Below, piece by piece: positions 43,604 to 52,152 of a stretch of DNA of 64,000 bases. This stretch comes from Bdellovibrio sp. GT3 (lineage in GTDB: Bacteria; Bdellovibrionota; Bdellovibrionia; Bdellovibrionales; Bdellovibrionaceae): assembly GCF_037996765.1 (NCBI RefSeq), contig NZ_JBBNAD010000005.1, positions 962,001 to 1,026,000 of the forward strand, written 5' to 3'. The notes beneath the pieces were generated by a model. The model did no database searches and was not told the origin of the DNA. It saw only the letters and a list, made by a program, of their open reading frames with translations. Numbering within the stretch: position 1 is the first letter of the stretch; every line of letters starts with the position of its first letter. The translations under genes were made by a program, and so were the position numbers.

Positions 43604-45010
43604 ATGTCGAAGATTTCGGCAATGATGGACACGGGTAAGCGATCGCTGATGAATTCTCAGACAGCGTTGCAAACTGTAGGTCATAACATCGCCAATAAAT
43701 CCACGGAAGGTTTCTCTCGTCAAAGAGTGGAACTTCTTTCGAACGTTCCTATTGGTGAGGGTGGTTTGCAAATCGGTATGGGTGCCCGTGCCGGCGTCGT
43801 GACTCGCGTAAATAATCCGTGGTTGGAAAAGCAGATTCAAAAAGAAGGCATGAGCATGGGGTATGAAGATTCCCGTGCAGATGCTCTTTCTCGCGTAGAG
43901 CAGGTTTATAACGAACAGAATAACAAGGGCCTGAATCAGTATGTGACTGATTTCTTCAATGGTTTCCGTGAACTTTCCAATAATCCGGAATCGCTGGCAT
44001 CCCGTACAATGGTGCGCGAGGCATCGGTAGGGATGGTTAAGGACTTCGCTCGCGTAACGTCCCAGCTGCGTGGTGTTCAGGAAGACCTGGATGCGCAAAT
44101 TAAAACCACGGTTGGTGAGATCAATGAGATCACCAAAGAGATCGCTGATTTGAATGAAAAAATTCAAACGGTGGAAGTCTCCAAGATTCCGGCCAATGAC
44201 GAACGTGACCGTCGTGACCTATTGCTTAAAAAACTGGGCGACAAAATCGATATCACTTGGGCTGAAGGTAAAGACGGGATGGTGTCTGTGACTTCGGGTC
44301 GTACTGCGATCCTGGTTTCCGGTACATCTTCCTCTGAATTAAGAGCCCGTCAAACGGACACTCGTGACCGTATGGAAGTTTTCTATCATGGTACGGGAAC
44401 TCCAGCCAATGTGACTGAACAGATTTCCGGTGGTCGTATCGGTGGTGCCTTGAATGTTCGTGATCAGGTGATTGAAGAATTGATCGGTCACGTGGATCAG
44501 TTGGCATACACATTAACAACTGAAGTGAATAAAGCACATATCGAAGGTTTTGACCGTCATGGTAAGAATGGCGTTCTGTTCTTTGAGCAACCAAATGGTG
44601 TCAAAGGTGCAGCGACGAACATGGCTTTGAACAAGACAATCTTCAATGACGTTTCCAAAATCGCAGCTGCTTCCCGTCCGGATGCAGCTGGTGATAATAC
44701 TATCGCAAACGTGATCTCAGCTTTGCAATACAAGCAGGTCATGGATGGTGATACCGCGACGATGGACGACTATTACAACACGCAAGTGGGTCAAGTCGGT
44801 GCCATGGTTCAAAGAGCCATCAAATCCCAGGAATCCCAGAAGAACGTTATGAGTCAGTTAACCAACATCAGGGAGTCAATCAGCGGTGTTTCTTTGGATG
44901 AAGAGACAACAAAAATGATTGAGTTCCAAAAAACTTACGATGCATCTGCGCGTTTGATTAAAACTGCGGATGAGATGTTCGACACTGTTCTTAACTTGAA
45001 GCGACTATAG
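43604..45010 (+). CDS. flgK: Flagellar hook-associated protein FlgK (HAP1)
   Basis: Joins hook and filament. Start at the ATG at 43604 after AGGAGA; the longer frame upstream is untranslated leader. SKISAMMDTGKRSLMNSQTALQTVGHNIANKSTEGFSRQRVEL is the FlgK N-terminus and SGVSLDEETTKMIEFQKTYDASARLIKTADEMFDTVLNL the C-terminus. Length is 468 residues. It follows flgN by 115 bp and precedes flgL by 21 bp, as usual. Confidence 0.95.
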   Translation: MSKISAMMDTGKRSLMNSQTALQTVGHNIANKSTEGFSRQRVELLSNVPIGEGGLQIGMGARAGVVTRVNNPWLEKQIQKEGMSMGYEDSRADALSRVEQVYNEQNNKGLNQYVTDFFNGFRELSNNPESLASRTMVREASVGMVKDFARVTSQLRGVQEDLDAQIKTTVGEINEITKEIADLNEKIQTVEVSKIPANDERDRRDLLLKKLGDKIDITWAEGKDGMVSVTSGRTAILVSGTSSSELRARQTDTRDRMEVFYHGTGTPANVTEQISGGRIGGALNVRDQVIEELIGHVDQLAYTLTTEVNKAHIEGFDRHGKNGVLFFEQPNGVKGAATNMALNKTIFNDVSKIAAASRPDAAGDNTIANVISALQYKQVMDGDTATMDDYYNTQVGQVGAMVQRAIKSQESQKNVMSQLTNIRESISGVSLDEETTKMIEFQKTYDASARLIKTADEMFDTVLNLKRL

Positions 45011-45031
45011 AAGTAAAAAAAGGGTAGAGAC

Positions 45032-46114
45032 GTGAGAATCGCGGATAAAATGGCTTTCAATCAGGTAAATAAGAATGTGAGCAAGAATCGCTCAGACATG
45101 TCTGATTTGCAGAACCAAGCCGCAACTCAAAAGCGTATCAACAAGCCTTCGGATGATCCGTTGTCTTCAGCTCGCGTGCTTGCTGCTCGTACGGAAGAAC
45201 ACGGGAATTCCCAATTCATTAAAAATATCAATAACGCGAAATCCTTCCTGGAGTTTTCGGATCAATCACTGGGTGAGTTGTCCGATATCCTGGTTCGTGC
45301 CAAGGAACTTGCAGTCAGTCAGTCGAATGATGCCAGCGGTAACGCTGAGACTCGCATGGTGACCGCTTCCGAAATCGAACAGATTTACAATCAGGCCGTA
45401 CAAATCGGAAATCGTAAATTGGGTGAGCGCTTTGTGTTTGCGGGTTATAAAACTCAAACGACTCCCTTTGACCATGAAGGTAATTACTACGGCGACGACG
45501 GGGATATGAAGATTCAGACCCACAAAGACTCCTTTGTGGCCATGAATATCGCCGGCAATAAGGTTTTCACGGGACGTGGTTTGGACGGGGATGGCGTGGT
45601 TCGCCCTCGTTATGAGACCCCGACGACCGTTGACGAGGTCAAAGAGTTCCAGCAGGAAGAAATTGAGCGCATTGAGAAAAATAAAGACATGGAGCGCAAT
45701 TTCCTGATGACTCGTGGTCCCGCGAGTGAGTTTTCAGCCAATAATAAGCACAAGCAAGACCCGGTTAGCGGATCCCAAGGGGTGAACCTTTTCAACATCC
45801 TAAGGGGCTTGGAAACCAGTCTCAGAGCCAATGACAAGGCCGGTGTCCAAGAGTCTCTGGACTTGATGGATCAGGCAATTTCCCAAGTGGTTCTGGCTCG
45901 TTCTGAAGTTGGGTCCAGAATTATGTCAGTAAATAACACGGTCGATTCCTTGCAAAAGGCGATCGTGGATAACAAAACGACGGCGTCCCAATTGGAAGAT
46001 GCGGATGCCTTCCAGGTTATTTCCGATATCAATAAAACCGATAGCACCCTTAAGGCGACTCTCGAAACGTCGGGGAAGCTAATTCAACCAAGCCTTCTTG
46101 ACTTTCTAAGATAA
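45032..46114 (+). CDS. flgL: Flagellar hook-associated protein FlgL (HAP3)
   Basis: Second junction protein at the hook-filament boundary, flagellin-like. The GTG start follows GGTAGAG. MRIADKMAFNQVNKNVSKNRSDMSDLQNQAATQKRINKPSDDPLSSARV is the flagellin-type N-terminus, and DAFQVISDINKTDSTLKATLETSGKLIQPSLLDFL the C-terminal coil. Length is 360 residues. The middle third is a divergent D1/D2 region (KVFTGRGLDGDGVV). It is in one operon with flgK. Confidence 0.93.
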   Translation: MRIADKMAFNQVNKNVSKNRSDMSDLQNQAATQKRINKPSDDPLSSARVLAARTEEHGNSQFIKNINNAKSFLEFSDQSLGELSDILVRAKELAVSQSNDASGNAETRMVTASEIEQIYNQAVQIGNRKLGERFVFAGYKTQTTPFDHEGNYYGDDGDMKIQTHKDSFVAMNIAGNKVFTGRGLDGDGVVRPRYETPTTVDEVKEFQQEEIERIEKNKDMERNFLMTRGPASEFSANNKHKQDPVSGSQGVNLFNILRGLETSLRANDKAGVQESLDLMDQAISQVVLARSEVGSRIMSVNNTVDSLQKAIVDNKTTASQLEDADAFQVISDINKTDSTLKATLETSGKLIQPSLLDFLR

Positions 46115-46124
46115 AAATAATACC

Positions 46125-46151
46125 TACAGTTCCGCTAAATTTTACCGATAA
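46125..46151 (+). promoter_or_regulatory. Sigma28 (FliA)-like promoter of csrA
   Basis: TACAGTT (46125-46131), 13 bases, CCGATAA (46145-46151): six of seven in the -35, a full -10 match and canonical spacing. It lies 23 bp before the csrA ATG with a GGAG site in between. It is the best sigma28 match in the window. Confidence 0.75.
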
Positions 46152-46174
46152 CGACTGCAGCAAAAGGAGTTGTC

Positions 46175-46402
46175 ATGCTGGTTCTCACACGGAAGTTGGG
46201 TGAAAGCATCGCTATCGATGATCACATTAAGATCAGAGTAGTACAAATCAAAGGGAAACAGGTTCGTCTAGGAATCGAAGCCCCTAAAGATACCAAAATT
46301 CATCGCGAAGAAGTTTACGCTGCGATTCAGGACCAAAACGTTCAGAGTGCTGATGTTTCGGCGGATAAGACTCGGTCGGTCGCAAAGTTGTTGAAGCCCT
46401 AG
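46175..46402 (+). CDS. csrA: Carbon storage regulator / translational repressor CsrA
   Basis: A homodimeric RNA-binding protein that blocks ribosome binding on target mRNAs, including flagellin in many bacteria. MLVLTRKLGESIAIDDHIKIRVVQIKGKQVRLGIEAPKDTKIHREEVY is canonical, including the RNA-contacting Leu-4 to Arg-6 and Arg-44 equivalents. A C-terminal tail extends it to 75 residues. It has its own sigma28-like promoter and lies 291 bp before fliW, its usual antagonist. Confidence 0.95.
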   Translation: MLVLTRKLGESIAIDDHIKIRVVQIKGKQVRLGIEAPKDTKIHREEVYAAIQDQNVQSADVSADKTRSVAKLLKP

Positions 46403-46416
46403 GGGCTTCAAAGAGG

Positions 46417-46518
46417 GATGTGCCGCTAAATAGGCACTTCCTGCGTTGCTGCGTCGTCGCTGTACAGGTAGTACAGCTTCCTCCTTGCGCCTTGTAATTG
46501 CCTATTTATCGACACATC
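46417..46518. repeat. Dispersed composite palindromic repeat, copy 2
   Basis: Nested inverted arms: GATGTG/CACATC (46417-46422, 46513-46518) and TAAATAGGCA/TGCCTATTTA (46427-46436, 46499-46508), each pair perfect. Inside is a 7-bp hairpin GCTGTAC/GTACAGC (46459-46465, 46471-46477). The intervening CTTCCTCCTTGCGCCTTG matches copy 1 at 6381-6475. It lies between csrA and fliW. Confidence 0.7.
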
Positions 46519-46693
46519 TGTTTTGCGTTCTCTGGCTTCCGCTTCGCGGGTTCGCCTTTGTTGCGCGTCAAATACGTTAAAATCTATTGAGTCTCCCTGG
46601 ATTTAGGTCCAGATTTATAGGTGTACTTACCCATATTATATCCTAGCGTGTCTAAGATAAGGGTAGGTCCGCTTTGTTTAGAGGGGGAATTGA

Positions 46694-47221
46694 ATGATCA
46701 TTTCAACATCGAGATTCGGCCAAGTTGAGCTGAAACAAGAAGATGTTCTGACTTTTCCAGAAGGCCTTTTGGGCTTTGCGGATCTAAGAAAGTTCGTTCT
46801 TCTCGATGATCCAAGTGATGAGATCTTCGCTTGGTTGCAAAGCTGCGAATCTTCTCATATCGCATTCCCGGTTCTTGAGCCTGAGTTGTTTGCCCCGGCT
46901 TACAAAGCAAACCTTACCAAAGGTGATATGGAAGCGATCAAGCTGACTGCGGCTGACAAGCCTCGTTTCTTCTCTATCGTGACTATTCCAGATGATCCAA
47001 CGCAAATGACAGCAAACTTGAAAGCTCCAGTGGTTATCAATGTGAATGAAAAAATCGCTCGTCAGTGTGTTCTTCAGGACAATAACCTGGCGATCCGCGA
47101 GCCGATCTTCACGAAGTTGCAACAACGTGTTGTGCAAAATCCAGCGGTGGCGATCAAAAACCAATCCACTGGAATTGATGTCGCAACGAAACTGAACGTT
47201 ATCCGCGACGCTGAACTTTAA
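46694..47221 (+). CDS. fliW: Flagellar assembly factor FliW
   Basis: Binds CsrA and releases its repression when flagellin is not bound, a partner-switch control. RFGQVELKQEDVLTFPEGLLGFADLRKFVLLDD near the N-terminus is the FliW signature, with FAWLQSCESSHIAFPVLEP and LKAPVVINVNEKIARQCVLQDN following. The C-terminal 40 residues go beyond the usual 140-residue core. An AGGGGG ribosome-binding site precedes the ATG. A terminator at 47250-47285 ends the unit. Confidence 0.94.
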   Translation: MIISTSRFGQVELKQEDVLTFPEGLLGFADLRKFVLLDDPSDEIFAWLQSCESSHIAFPVLEPELFAPAYKANLTKGDMEAIKLTAADKPRFFSIVTIPDDPTQMTANLKAPVVINVNEKIARQCVLQDNNLAIREPIFTKLQQRVVQNPAVAIKNQSTGIDVATKLNVIRDAEL

Positions 47222-47249
47222 GATTTCTTCAAACCGAGTTACATGGAAC

Positions 47250-47285
47250 AGGCTTCAATCGAACTAAAGATTGAAGCCTTTTTTA
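47250..47285 (+). terminator. Rho-independent terminator after fliW
   Basis: An 11-bp stem AGGCTTCAATC / GATTGAAGCCT with an 8-nt loop is followed by a T run. Confidence 0.9.
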
Positions 47286-47357
47286 TTACTGCGCGAAAAG
47301 CCTTTTCTCCTCTGATAAGCGTGTTATCCTTTTGTTCCTTACGGAGGATTTTGCCAG

Positions 47358-48326
47358 ATGAGATTTTGGGGTTCTTTGTTACTGCTCACATGCAGTCTAA
47401 CTTTAACGATGAGGTTGCCAGCGATGGCATCCACCGTGCCTCATATTTCTTTGTTCTGGGAAGTTCAAAACTGGGAATCCGCATTGGGAGTTGTGACTGC
47501 GGCAACAGGTAACGACAAGTTCGAAAAGGGCAGTCGGGATATTTTTAAATCCCAAAAAATCGATTTGAATCAGCCTTTTCCAAAATTGGAATTCGACGGC
47601 AACAAGATCCGCATGGCTGGTTTAAACGAGCCATTGATAGTGGGTGAAACCGCTGCTGAATTCACCTACCAGACAGTGAGCTTCGTTTACAATCCGAACA
47701 AGAGTGTGCGCACGAATTACGAAAACATGCGCAAAGCCTGGAAGCAGTTCCCTGAGCTTAATTTCCCGTTGAATCTTTCCACTCGCAAGCTGGCCAGCAC
47801 GACAGATCCTGTCTATGCCACTTTGTTCACTGTGATCGGTGCTTCGGCCACTCTCGGGGATGCAGGTATTCCTGTAGGGGGATATTTCGGATTCAAATGG
47901 TACAAGAACACATCGGATCCGATCTTGCTTGAATGCTCCACTGGGGAAATCGCTCAGGTGAAGGGCAAGGATCGTTTGGTCATTGATACTTTACCAACGG
48001 GGCAGCAGGTATTCTTCAGTGAATCCGGCGGCCAGAAAGGTATTCAAGGGGAGCTAGAAAAGATCACTTTGCGTGGCAAAGAAAGTTTCGCCATCACGAA
48101 CGGTAACGTCGCTGTGAATGAATTGCGAATTGCCGATGCGGTCGAGCTAAATAAAAAATTAATGGCGATGAAAACCATGTGTGCAAAACCTGAAGAGGTG
48201 GATCACTTCAATCTTTCTTCTCGCCGCATCCAAGAAGCGATCAACTCGGGTAAAGTCAAACTGGCTTTGGATCACCGTGCCTCGCCATCCACCCAAGATC
48301 CCGATTCAGTCAGCGGAGTTCGTTAA
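47358..48326 (+). CDS. Exported protein of unknown function
   Basis: A 322-residue protein with a signal peptide (about 25 residues, PAMAST). The mature part is globular with mixed structure; the first 200 residues include the hydrophobic segment ATLFTVIGASATLGDAGIPVGGYFGFKWY. Two cysteines (LECSTG, TMCAKP). A GGAGG site is 10 bases before the ATG. No family was recognised. The region has no flagellar feature and is separated from fliW by a terminator. Confidence 0.65.
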   Translation: MRFWGSLLLLTCSLTLTMRLPAMASTVPHISLFWEVQNWESALGVVTAATGNDKFEKGSRDIFKSQKIDLNQPFPKLEFDGNKIRMAGLNEPLIVGETAAEFTYQTVSFVYNPNKSVRTNYENMRKAWKQFPELNFPLNLSTRKLASTTDPVYATLFTVIGASATLGDAGIPVGGYFGFKWYKNTSDPILLECSTGEIAQVKGKDRLVIDTLPTGQQVFFSESGGQKGIQGELEKITLRGKESFAITNGNVAVNELRIADAVELNKKLMAMKTMCAKPEEVDHFNLSSRRIQEAINSGKVKLALDHRASPSTQDPDSVSGVR

Positions 48327-48346
48327 GTACGGCGTACCGTTCTGTT

Positions 48347-48625
48347 TTATTTCTCTTCCTGATTCAAAGCTTCCAGTAAATTTACAAGGCAGCCACGCAG
48401 TTCGTCTTCAGAATGTTGCTGACGGATCAATTCAGAAAGCACCACTTCGCTATCTAGGGCCTGCTGCAGGGCTTTTTTGAATTTTTCAACCGAGTGATTG
48501 CCTGGATTCAAAAGTTGCTTTTCCATCACTTTAACCAGAACCGCCGTGCTCTTAGGGCTGGAGGGATTTTTGTGTTGTTTCACGAGTTCAATCAGGCGGA
48601 TGACCAGAGGATTTATTTCACTCAT
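48347..48625 (-). CDS. Small cytoplasmic helical protein
   Basis: A 92-residue, wholly helical protein with high charge (KALQQALDSEVVLSELIRQQHSEDELRG) and one cysteine. No signal peptide or membrane segment. It may form a coiled-coil dimer. The function is unknown. It is convergent with the exported protein gene and lies 125 bp downstream of the outer-membrane gene on the same strand. Confidence 0.55.
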   Translation of the reverse strand: MSEINPLVIRLIELVKQHKNPSSPKSTAVLVKVMEKQLLNPGNHSVEKFKKALQQALDSEVVLSELIRQQHSEDELRGCLVNLLEALNQEEK

Positions 48626-48750
48626 CGAGAGTTTCCTTTAGTAAATTAGTTAAGCAAAAATCTTGCTTCAGGTTTGTACCCTTAAGGCACGAATTCACCA
48701 AGCAGGATTTTCCGGCATTCACGTCTTTCGCTCTCGTCGAATGTGATTTA

Positions 48751-49893
48751 CTAATAAATCACGTTGGATGAAAAGACGACGCCAATCCCATCATAAGGGG
48801 ATGCTTCGTCACGTTTGGGTTTGTTTTTTTGATAGTAAAACCCAAAGGCGCTTAAGTTTTGTCGATGCTGCATAGTAAAGCCGGCTGTATACAGATGGGC
48901 TTCGGAGTGCCCCTGGTCTGTATAGGAAGCTCCCGCCAGCGGGCGGAAACTTTTGTACAAACTGCCGCGCCAGCTCAATCCAAAATCTTTTGTTTCATTT
49001 GTGGTTACCGTTGCGCCATCCGAGCTTTTCTCTTCATAGGAACCGCTGTAATTGATGTCCAGAAAAAATTCCTGATTGAGGGCTTTAAATCTTTGTCCAA
49101 TCGCGAGTTTGAAAGATGGCGTCGTGCCGGGGTTGTAGACGACCAGAGTTTCTCTGACATCCATGGGGGTGGCAGAGTTTGTAATTGAGTTGTATTCAAG
49201 GCCTTCGGCAAAAATATTGGGTAGCAGGACAGATGCAGTCGCGCCCAGGAAATAGGAGTTGGTGACTTTCCATAGAAATCCTGGAGTGATAAAGGGCTGA
49301 AGGCTTTTTAGTCTTTCATGATCGTAGGTGGTTATCGCCGTGGTTGTGTCATTTGTGTATCTGTAGCCGTTGATTTCCTGCAGGGTGTAGTTTCCTCCCG
49401 CCGAAATACCCCAGCCCATTTTTTCATTGATGGGGTGGGCGTATGCAAGGCCAGCGTTGATAATGCTGGAGTTGATGGAGAGACGGGTGTGATTGATGTT
49501 GCCACCAGTTGAGCCCATATTGCTTTGTAGGATGTTGACTGAAATTGGATTTGAAACATAGGCCGAGGCATAACCATTTTCGACCGGTACGATAAAGTTC
49601 GCAATAGTGGGACGGATGTTACTTTGCTCATCATCGGCATCCAGTCCGTCCAATTCAAAGCGCATTTGTTCCAGGGCGTTTCCGCTGACGGTGATGCTTA
49701 AGCCATCCAGCTTAAAGAAAGCCATGCCCGCAGGATTAAACAAAGGGTTGCCCGCAGATTCAGGCAAGGCAACGCCCACATTGGCCATCAAAGCTTCTTC
49801 GTGTCCAATCGGAAACGGCAAAGCCTGGCTGATAACGGGAATAGAAAACACCGCGAGTAGAATTTTTAAAAAGTTCATCGCTGATCTAAGCAT
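48751..49893 (-). CDS. Outer-membrane beta-barrel protein (FadL/OmpP1-like)
   Basis: A 380-residue protein with a signal peptide (PVISQALP) and an N-terminal motif PESAGNPLFNPAGMAFFKLDGL that resembles the plug region of the FadL/OmpP1 family (NPAG near the start). The rest is about 12-14 strands ending in an aromatic residue (SSNVIY). It may import hydrophobic molecules. The start is uncertain: ATG 49893 is given; 49878 is also possible, and neither has a good ribosome-binding site. It lies downstream of rmuC on the same strand with a palindrome between. Confidence 0.65.
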   Translation of the reverse strand: MLRSAMNFLKILLAVFSIPVISQALPFPIGHEEALMANVGVALPESAGNPLFNPAGMAFFKLDGLSITVSGNALEQMRFELDGLDADDEQSNIRPTIANFIVPVENGYASAYVSNPISVNILQSNMGSTGGNINHTRLSINSSIINAGLAYAHPINEKMGWGISAGGNYTLQEINGYRYTNDTTTAITTYDHERLKSLQPFITPGFLWKVTNSYFLGATASVLLPNIFAEGLEYNSITNSATPMDVRETLVVYNPGTTPSFKLAIGQRFKALNQEFFLDINYSGSYEEKSSDGATVTTNETKDFGLSWRGSLYKSFRPLAGASYTDQGHSEAHLYTAGFTMQHRQNLSAFGFYYQKNKPKRDEASPYDGIGVVFSSNVIY

Positions 49894-49933
49894 GTGACCA
49901 AGAATATCCAACGAATTCGTTGGTGGTCACATG
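49891..49933. repeat. Composite palindrome at the start of the FadL-like gene
   Basis: Outer arms CATGTGACCA / TGGTCACATG (49891-49900, 49924-49933) and a perfect inner palindrome CCAACGAA / TTCGTTGG (49908-49923), joined by a 7-nt single-sided bulge. In the mRNA the stem includes the ATG at 49893 and abuts the ATG at 49878. It could be an operator or a structure that controls translation. Confidence 0.6.
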
Positions 49934-49965
49934 ACAACGCGTTCATGGAAAGGACATTGTACTTT

Positions 49966-51189
49966 CTAAGTTGTTTCCAACTGGGGCAATGATTTTTCAG
50001 TTTTTGCTCCCAAGCGTTTCAAGTCTTCGACTTGATCCATCAGGTTGCCGCGGCCGTCAGAAAGTTTTTTGGTCACTTCTTCGTGGGCTTTCTGGGCGGC
50101 GCCCAGTTTTTCACCCAAATTCTGAATGTCCTTCAAAAGGTTCGCGAACTTTTCGTAAAGAAGACCACCACGTTTTGCGATCTCAAGCGCATTCTTTTCC
50201 TGGCGATCCTGTTTCCAAAGGGCTGTTACCGTTCTTAAGGTCGCAAGCAACGTCGTAGGGCTTACGATAGCGATATTGCGCTCCCAAGCGTATTGGAAGA
50301 TGTCTGGTTTTAATTTAAACGCCAGAGCGAACGCCGGCTCCAAAGGCATAAACAGAATCACGAAATCCGGGGAAATCAATTTATCAGCTGCGTGGTATTT
50401 CTTTTCTGACAAGCCATCGATGTGTTTTTTCAGGGAATCGATATGGAATTTACCAAAGCGCTCCTGGTCTTCGATGGTTTCTGCAGAAGAGTACTGTTCG
50501 TACGCCACTAAAGTCATTTTCGAGTCGACGATCAGGTGTTTGTTGTCGGGAAGATTCACGATCACGTCGGGGCGAAGGATTTGTCCGTCGTCACCACGCA
50601 AATCCATGTCTGTTCCTTGGATGGTGTATTCCTCGCCCTTGCGCAGACCCGAGCGTTCCAGGATGTTTTCCAGGATCAACTCACCCCAATTACCTTGGGT
50701 TTTAACTTCGCCTTTAAGGGCTTTGGTCAAATTCTGGGTTTCCGTGGACATCACTTTGTTCAGTTCCATCATCTTCGTCAGTTCGCCACGCAAGATGCCG
50801 CGCTCGGAACGTTCGGTGGAGTAGGATTCTTCGACTTTCTTTTCAAAGTCCTTGATGCGTTCTTTAAGGGGTTCCAAAACGGAGGAGATGTTCTTGTGAT
50901 TTTGATCGGTGAACTTTGCGGACTTTTCCTCAAAGATCTTTTGCGCCATGTTTTCAAACTGAGCGTTCATGCGGGTCGCAAGTTCCTCTTGCTGTTTGCG
51001 AGCTTCGTTCATGAGAGACTTGGTTTCAGAGAGGTTCTGCGTCAGAAGTTCGTTCTTCATTTGCAAAGACTGAAGATCTGCCTGCATTTGGGCCTTTTCA
51101 GTCATGGCCTGAGCCTTGGATTTAAAGTAAACCACAATACCGGCGATTAAAGCGCCTGCGACAAAAGCGATCACGGTTCCTAAGTTCAT
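49966..51189 (-). CDS. rmuC: DNA recombination protein RmuC
   Basis: A 407-residue protein with an N-terminal membrane anchor (residues 6-23), a long coiled coil to about residue 160 and the RmuC nuclease-like domain: TQGNWGELILENILERSGLRKGEEY, LRPDVIVNLPDNKHLIVDSKMTLVAYEQY and FALAFKLKPDIFQYAWERNIAIVSPTTLLATLRTV. RmuC limits recombination at inverted repeats in E. coli. It is divergent from menA. The C-terminus holds a second coil. Confidence 0.94.
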   Translation of the reverse strand: MNLGTVIAFVAGALIAGIVVYFKSKAQAMTEKAQMQADLQSLQMKNELLTQNLSETKSLMNEARKQQEELATRMNAQFENMAQKIFEEKSAKFTDQNHKNISSVLEPLKERIKDFEKKVEESYSTERSERGILRGELTKMMELNKVMSTETQNLTKALKGEVKTQGNWGELILENILERSGLRKGEEYTIQGTDMDLRGDDGQILRPDVIVNLPDNKHLIVDSKMTLVAYEQYSSAETIEDQERFGKFHIDSLKKHIDGLSEKKYHAADKLISPDFVILFMPLEPAFALAFKLKPDIFQYAWERNIAIVSPTTLLATLRTVTALWKQDRQEKNALEIAKRGGLLYEKFANLLKDIQNLGEKLGAAQKAHEEVTKKLSDGRGNLMDQVEDLKRLGAKTEKSLPQLETT

Positions 51190-51273
51190 CTAAGTTCTCC
51201 CTCTGATATCCAAGTCCGTTTTTGCCATAGAGAAGTCCTTTTGGTCACACGAAAAACAGTGTATGATGCGCCC

Positions 51274-52152
51274 ATGAGTCAATTTAAGAGTGTTATTTTA
51301 GCTTTCCGTCCTAAAACCCTGACTGCGGCCCTGGTTCCTTGCTTGGCTGCCACCGCTTTGGTGAAAGCCATCGGACTTTCCTGGGATGGCGCTGTTTTGT
51401 TTTATGCCCTAGCTGCATCTTTCCTGATCCAAATCGGTACCAACTTGGTGAATGATGCCGTTGATTTCAAAAAGGGTGCTGATACTGAAAAGCGTATTGG
51501 TCCACAGCGTATTACACAGGCCGGAATTCTTTCCGCCAATCAGGTTATGATTCTGGGTTCACTTTGTTTCGCCTTGGCCATTGCTTGTGGCATCCCTTTG
51601 GTTATGAAGGGTGGAGTGGCGATTGTGATTATCGGTATCGCTTCGGTTTTGATGGGTTACTCTTACACAGCCGGTCCGTTCCCTTTAGCTTACCTGGGCT
51701 TGGGTGATTTGTTTGTGATCTTGTTTTTTGGATTGCTGGCCGTGATGGGGATGGTCTTTCTTAACACCGGTGACTGGATGATCGAAGCCTTTGTTCTGGG
51801 ACTGCAAATCGGTTTCCATGCAACGACCTTGATCGCCATCAACAACCTTCGTGACCGCGAGGGTGATAAGCTGGTGAACAAAAAAACCATGGCCGTACGT
51901 TTTGGGGTCAAATTCTCCCGCTACGAAATTGCAGCAATGGCGTTTCTGCCATTTGTACTAAATCTTTACTGGTGGTTTGAGGGTTATAAGATCGCAGCCA
52001 TCGTTTCGATGTTCGCGTTGCCATTGGCTGTGAAACTGACAAAAAATGTTTTTCAAACTGAGCCCGGTCCTGCTTATAATAAGTTTCTGGGGCAAGCTGC
52101 CGGCTTGCACTTGGTATTTGGACTTTTAATCACCTTAGGATTTGCACTTTGA
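51274..52152 (+). CDS. menA: 1,4-dihydroxy-2-naphthoate octaprenyltransferase (MenA)
   Basis: Attaches the polyprenyl tail to dihydroxynaphthoate in menaquinone synthesis at the inner membrane. Start at the ATG at 51274. About nine membrane helices. Both Asp-rich motifs of the UbiA superfamily are intact: [11 protein letters not shown] (N60-D61, D64) and NLRDREGD (D194, D198). Length is 292 residues. The stop overlaps the TTG of menC by 4 nt. A second, degenerate copy of this family is at 58536. Confidence 0.93.
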   Translation: MSQFKSVILAFRPKTLTAALVPCLAATALVKAIGLSWDGAVLFYALAASFLIQIGTNLVNDAVDFKKGADTEKRIGPQRITQAGILSANQVMILGSLCFALAIACGIPLVMKGGVAIVIIGIASVLMGYSYTAGPFPLAYLGLGDLFVILFFGLLAVMGMVFLNTGDWMIEAFVLGLQIGFHATTLIAINNLRDREGDKLVNKKTMAVRFGVKFSRYEIAAMAFLPFVLNLYWWFEGYKIAAIVSMFALPLAVKLTKNVFQTEPGPAYNKFLGQAAGLHLVFGLLITLGFAL

